Assembly (NCBI GenBank): GCA_015499985.1
Contig: JAAAUF010000748.1
Span: forward strand, 1-20,748
DNA: 20,748 nucleotides
From: Haplosporangium gracile
Lineage: Eukaryota; Mortierellomycota; Mortierellomycetes; Mortierellales; Mortierellaceae
Direction: 5' to 3'
The number at the start of each line of letters is the position of its first letter. Position 1 is the stretch's first letter. Below, in pieces: positions 17,713-20,748 of this stretch. The position numbers and the translations under genes are program-made. Under the pieces are notes generated by a model, which saw only the letters and a program-made list of their open reading frames with translations, did not search any database and was not told the origin of the DNA.

Positions 17713-18826
17713 ATCTCCTTTATAGGAAGAACTGTCAAAGAGACTGTCAGTAGGTTTTGTGGGATACCTTTTTTTAACGTTCTTTTTTGAAGACGGAAAT
17801 AAAAATGCATGCATTTCTTTGCGACAAAGCATAAAGTACACTTTTTTTTTTCCAGAAGAATTCATCTTGATGAATTGTTTTGCGACCAGGTTAAGGAGTA
17901 AAAGATCTGCTTTCTTCTCTCTCTTTTTTTAAGTGCGCTTTATTTTGTTTGTGGACCCTTCTCTTAGACACACTTTTTCTCTTTTTTCCGATCCTAGAAA
18001 ATCTCGATTAGAGTTTAGGTAGCGCCAACAGAAACAAGATCCAAAGTGCACTGGCAATTTGATTTTTTTTTTCCTTTCTTTAAATGGCAAAGACGCTTTC
18101 GTTAGAGGGTATGATTCTAACGACGCTCGTTGAATCCCGACGAAAGAGGAGAGGTGTTATTTCTGTGATTGTGCAGCAGAGAAAGAGGAGGTGCCCTTAA
18201 AATTAAGATGCAAGAAATGAGTGGGTATTCAGATGGATCCTACTCTCGACCCCTTTATTCCCCTTAATACGAGGGAAGGGCACAAAACTTTGGTCGATCA
18301 TCAGAAACAGGTACAGTGCTTGAAAATGCTTCGCCAGTCTCAGAAAAAAATATCCCAGACTAGCAGTTTCACGGTCACCAGTCGCTCATCGGAGCACCAA
18401 TGAATTACTCTTCTGAAAAAAAATTATGGATCGAACATGGGGTCCTCTCCCTGTCAACTGTAAATCATACTTGCTAACAAATAAAATATACCACCGTTTC
18501 ACTCGTGTGCCTCAACACGCCAAACCTTGTATACCATGTTTTCTTAGTTTTCACTCCGGCCACAGCCCAATTTTTTTTCTTTTCTGTGATTTGAAAAAGT
18601 CTGAGAGCACTTTGGTATCGCTGCATACAGAGGACCAGAGGACATTAATAGAGCTCTCAACATGTCAACCTGGCGCCGTCCAACAATCATCAAGTACGTT
18701 GTGTGAATAAATACCATCCGGCCACCTCCCAAATCACTTTATTTTCTACTTTTTTAAAACCATTCTTCTTCGTCCCACGCACACCCTCTTTGCCTCAACA
18801 AATATCTCCTCTCTCTCCTTACCACG
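17713..18826. other. Intergenic region upstream of secreted-protein gene
   Basis: No convincing gene; open frames are short and of random composition. A/T-rich with many homopolymer runs (17843-17852, 18064-18072, 18415-18423). Perfect inverted repeat CGTTAGA/TCTAACG at 18100-18122, nested in a second pair CTTTCGT (18097-18103) / ACGAAAG (18140-18146). The last ~70 bases before the ATG at 18827 are pyrimidine-rich (leader). AATAAATA near 18706 may serve as an AT-rich promoter element. Confidence 0.4.
18100..18122. repeat. Inverted repeat, 7-bp arms, 9-base loop
   Basis: CGTTAGA at 18100-18106 and TCTAACG at 18116-18122, perfect. Nested within CTTTCGT/ACGAAAG (18097-18103 / 18140-18146). Could be a hairpin or a dyad protein-binding site; no gene assigned. 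Confidence 0.55.
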
Positions 18827-19501
18827 ATGAAGATCTTTCTCGCCCTCACCGTCTTGGTTGTCGCAACCGCCACAGTCGTGTATGAGCATTCTGTTCCGTT
18901 CTCCACTCATTTCCCATCGACCTTCATTTGTAGCTCAATACAATCCGGTTAATCTCATGTTTTTATTTTGTTTTTTTTCATATGCTCCTTTGTCTATAAC
19001 ACACTCCAAAAATTAAAAGAGTAATGCAGCACCGAATTGCAGTGGCAGCGAGACACCCGTCAAGCTGAGATGGTACCGTAAGCTCTCGCACTCCAGTAAC
19101 CCCGCCAAGGACGACAAGCATCAGTTCGAGCTGAAGGTCGAGGGCAAGTATGACGACACGATGGAGTACAAGAAGACCTCGGGAATGAAGGACAAGGGTT
19201 GGGTCGAGAGCCTCAAATCCTACGACGGCAGTTGGATCATCTCCCATTCCGACAACCCCGCTGAGGGCCTTGATCTCTTTGCCAACAACCAACTGAAAAA
19301 ATTCTTTACGCACGACAAGATTAAGGTGACCGATTCCAAGATCGAGCGTGAGTACCATACTTGTCTCAGGTGGTACTCATAATGGAAATGATGCCTTTTT
19401 TTCTATTCTAAGCTCACACGATCCCACCCATCAAAAACAAAATAAAGTTGAAGGAAAACGAATATTTTTTGGAAGGAGGTGAAAAATGTCAATGGAAATG
19501 A
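18827..19501 (+). CDS. Small secreted protein, unknown family (3 exons)
   Basis: Preferred model: exons 18827-18879, 19022-19347 and 19413-19501 (155 residues). Signal peptide MKIFLALTVLVVATATVVNA, with cleavage probably before APNC. The mature chain is Lys/Asp/Ser-rich with alternating hydrophobics (KLRWYRKL, FELKVEG, SWIISHSD, DKIKVTD, NKIKLKENEYFL), suggesting a beta-rich fold. There are two cysteines, Cys24 near the new N-terminus and Cys152 in the final EKCQWK, able to form one closing disulfide. Intron 1 (GTATGA donor, acceptor AAAGAG) is phase 2. Intron 2 (65 bases, GTGAGT donor, TTCTAAG acceptor) is phase 1. Without removing intron 2 the chain ends at 19382 (LRWYS). I do not recognise the family. 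The exon-1 structure resembles the neighbouring gene at 19963. Confidence 0.65.
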
Positions 19502-19962
19502 TAAGGGCTGAGTTCTCCATAAATCGACTTAGGAATCTTTTTTTGCGCCACCACTTTGCCTGTCCAAAAAAAAAAATGGGTGGCGTTCAAAACGAGCACT
19601 GTGATCAGTAGGCATTCACTACTCCGGACACTTTATATCAATACAGACCCCTGTCGGTTAGACACTCGTAGGGACAAGGGCATGCTATTGCTGGGTAGTT
19701 GCGCATTGCTTACCGTCATGGAAGCCTTCATTTTTTTGTGTGGGGTTCCATGATCAGATTTAAGAAAAAAAATCATGAGCACAACTGTGCCAAGAAAAGT
19801 TGCCAAGAAAAGTTGCCAATCCCCTTGTACCCCATAGGGACAAATTCTCCAAGGTACAATAATGTTTTTTTCTTTGATTGAATATTTGCGCATGTTCACA
19901 AAAAAAGCACCCGCTCTGATACCTACAACTACCCTCACCAGCCTGCCCCTTCCATCACCATA
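19502..19962. promoter_or_regulatory. Promoter region of second secreted-protein exon; clustered repeats
   Basis: No gene seen. Perfect inverted pairs: CGCCACC (19546-19552) / GGTGGCG (19579-19585), enclosing an 11-base A-run; TCATGGAA (19716-19723) / TTCCATGA (19746-19753). A 13-base unit TGCCAAGAAAAGT is tandemly repeated at 19788-19800 and 19801-19813 with a further partial copy. The ~50 bases before the ATG at 19963 are C-rich leader sequence. Confidence 0.5.
19788..19817 (+). repeat. 13-bp direct tandem repeat (2.3 copies)
   Basis: TGCCAAGAAAAGT twice, then TGCCA. Exact copies, adjacent, in non-coding DNA about 150 bases upstream of the start codon at 19963. Confidence 0.8.
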
Positions 19963-20063
19963 ATGAAAATCAACTTCGCTCTCGCTGTCCTGATTGCCAT
20001 GACCTTCACAGTTGTCACTGCCTCTCCAGTCCTCTCTGGCTCTTCAATCGAATCCACCCATAG
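19963..20063 (+). pseudogene. Signal-peptide first exon of second secreted protein; rest not found
   Basis: ATG at 19963 begins MKINFALAVLIAMTFTVV, a clear signal peptide, followed by ASPVLSGSSIESTH. The exon ends at 20063 with a GTATGAG donor identical to that of the gene at 18827, and also in phase 2, so the two are probably tandem duplicates. None of the downstream acceptors I can see in the remaining 685 bases gives more than a few codons: AG|TAATGATTTC near 20222 (similar to the neighbour's acceptor AG|TAATGC) stops after about 7 codons, and CAACAG at 20375 stops after about 4. Either the gene is a truncated relic, or it encodes a very short secreted peptide, or its next exon lies beyond the window. 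Confidence 0.5.
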
Positions 20064-20748
20064 GTATGAGCTCCTGCTCCATCTTTTACTTCTCACTTTG
20101 ATTTGTGGAATATGACATGCTATTTAAGACAGTAGCATAGATACCGTGAAATAAAAAAAATGGCGTGGACCACTACTTGAGCTTGTCGCACCATTGAAAG
20201 AAAGAACATACAACTATCCAGAGTAATGATTTCTATTGGGTGTAATCATATTTCTTGCAATAAACACAATTCACTCGATCGTTCACAAGTTCAGTTCACT
20301 ATATCGAACCTTTTGCGTATTTTCAACCATTTGTTTGTCAAACGCAATGCCCAATTATTTTGTTTTTTGCAACAGCCCAAGGTTGTGAATACCAAACTTC
20401 AATTGCAAACAGCACGAATGGTGCTCTCATAGTTTCAGTTGCCGCTGAAAGACTGTTGATTTGTATCAAATTCTTAAATATATTTCACATTTAAACTCAA
20501 CCCATCCTTGTCAGATTACGAGGGTCACGGAATTTCAATTCCATACGAAAAATTGGCTTGTAGCAGCCAAGCGTTCATAGCGACGTTGCTTTTTGATCCT
20601 TTGATATCAGCTCATTGAATCCTTGCTTCATTTGAATTCGAGGTCGCATCGTTGATGCTTTGTTCAAAATTTATAAGGGGTGTATGGTTTATTCTACAGT
20701 CGTACCTCCCCTATAGTATACTCTTTTGCTGCAGAGCTCAGTATACTA
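20064..20748. other. Unassigned right-hand region
   Basis: Contains the possible intron of the gene at 19963. No other coding signal. The base composition is A/T-rich. Ends in inverted-repeat sequence at 20714-20748, described separately. Confidence 0.4.
20697..20748. mobile_element. Possible transposon terminal sequence (edge of window)
   Basis: A TA dinucleotide (20695-20696) is followed by CAGTCGTACCTCCCC, which has the look of Tc1/mariner- or pogo-type ends (TA target, CAGT start). Perfect 8-bp inverted arms TAGTATAC (20714-20721) and GTATACTA (20741-20748) lie just inside. No transposase is visible because the window ends here, so the call is tentative. Confidence 0.25.

Noticed and set aside
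18221..18403. 60-residue open frame, plus strand
   Set aside because: No homologue recognised, no leader or poly(A) context; consistent with chance in A/T-rich spacer.
1..20748. tRNA or rRNA genes
   Set aside because: Looked for A/B-box motifs and cloverleaf-like GGTTCRANNC sequences by eye; none convincing.

Overview
The window looks like nuclear DNA of an early-diverging filamentous fungus, most likely in or near the Mortierellaceae (Mortierellomycota). The reasons are short GT-AG introns placed just after tiny first coding exons, pyrimidine-rich leaders, oligo(T/A) tracts, and a run of long 'F-box-like' proteins of the kind amplified in Mortierella-type genomes. The taxon is inferred; no marker gene is present. 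No tRNA, rRNA, CRISPR array or complete transposon was recognised.

Layout, left to right. (1) 1-3810: three members of one F-box-like family, all on the minus strand: an N-terminal fragment (47-232), an intact 858-residue gene (461-3037) and an internally deleted pseudogene (3207-3810). (2) 4057-7243: two plus-strand genes of branched-chain amino-acid synthesis side by side, ILV5 (ketol-acid reductoisomerase, 2 exons) and ILV6 (acetolactate synthase regulatory subunit, 3 exons). They encode successive parts of one mitochondrial pathway. The ILV6 promoter carries a perfect TGAGTCA general-control (Gcn4/CPC1-type) site just upstream of a TATA element. (3) 7406-10180: a second intact F-box-like gene (924 residues, minus strand), convergent with ILV6. 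(4) 10676-11366: a three-exon, 131-residue RRM protein (minus strand) that resembles the RRM half of cyclophilin E/Cyp33 but has no cyclophilin domain. (5) 12437-16153: a three-exon, 1070-residue protein joining a degenerate protein-kinase domain (HRD replaced by HMN) to ankyrin repeats. (6) 16270-17712: a further decayed F-box-like pseudogene, minus strand. (7) 18827-20748: a small secreted protein gene (three exons, 155 residues), then a second signal-peptide exon whose downstream part cannot be followed. At the extreme right edge there is inverted-repeat sequence that may be a transposon end.

Main themes: a co-oriented, birth-and-death F-box-like family (two intact, three broken copies) scattered among conserved genes; a linked ILV5-ILV6 pair; a kinase-like/ankyrin protein lacking the catalytic Asp; and a short lineage-specific secreted-protein locus. 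Gene models for spliced genes were built by hand from splice signals, reading phase and remembered family sequences, and none was tested against transcripts.
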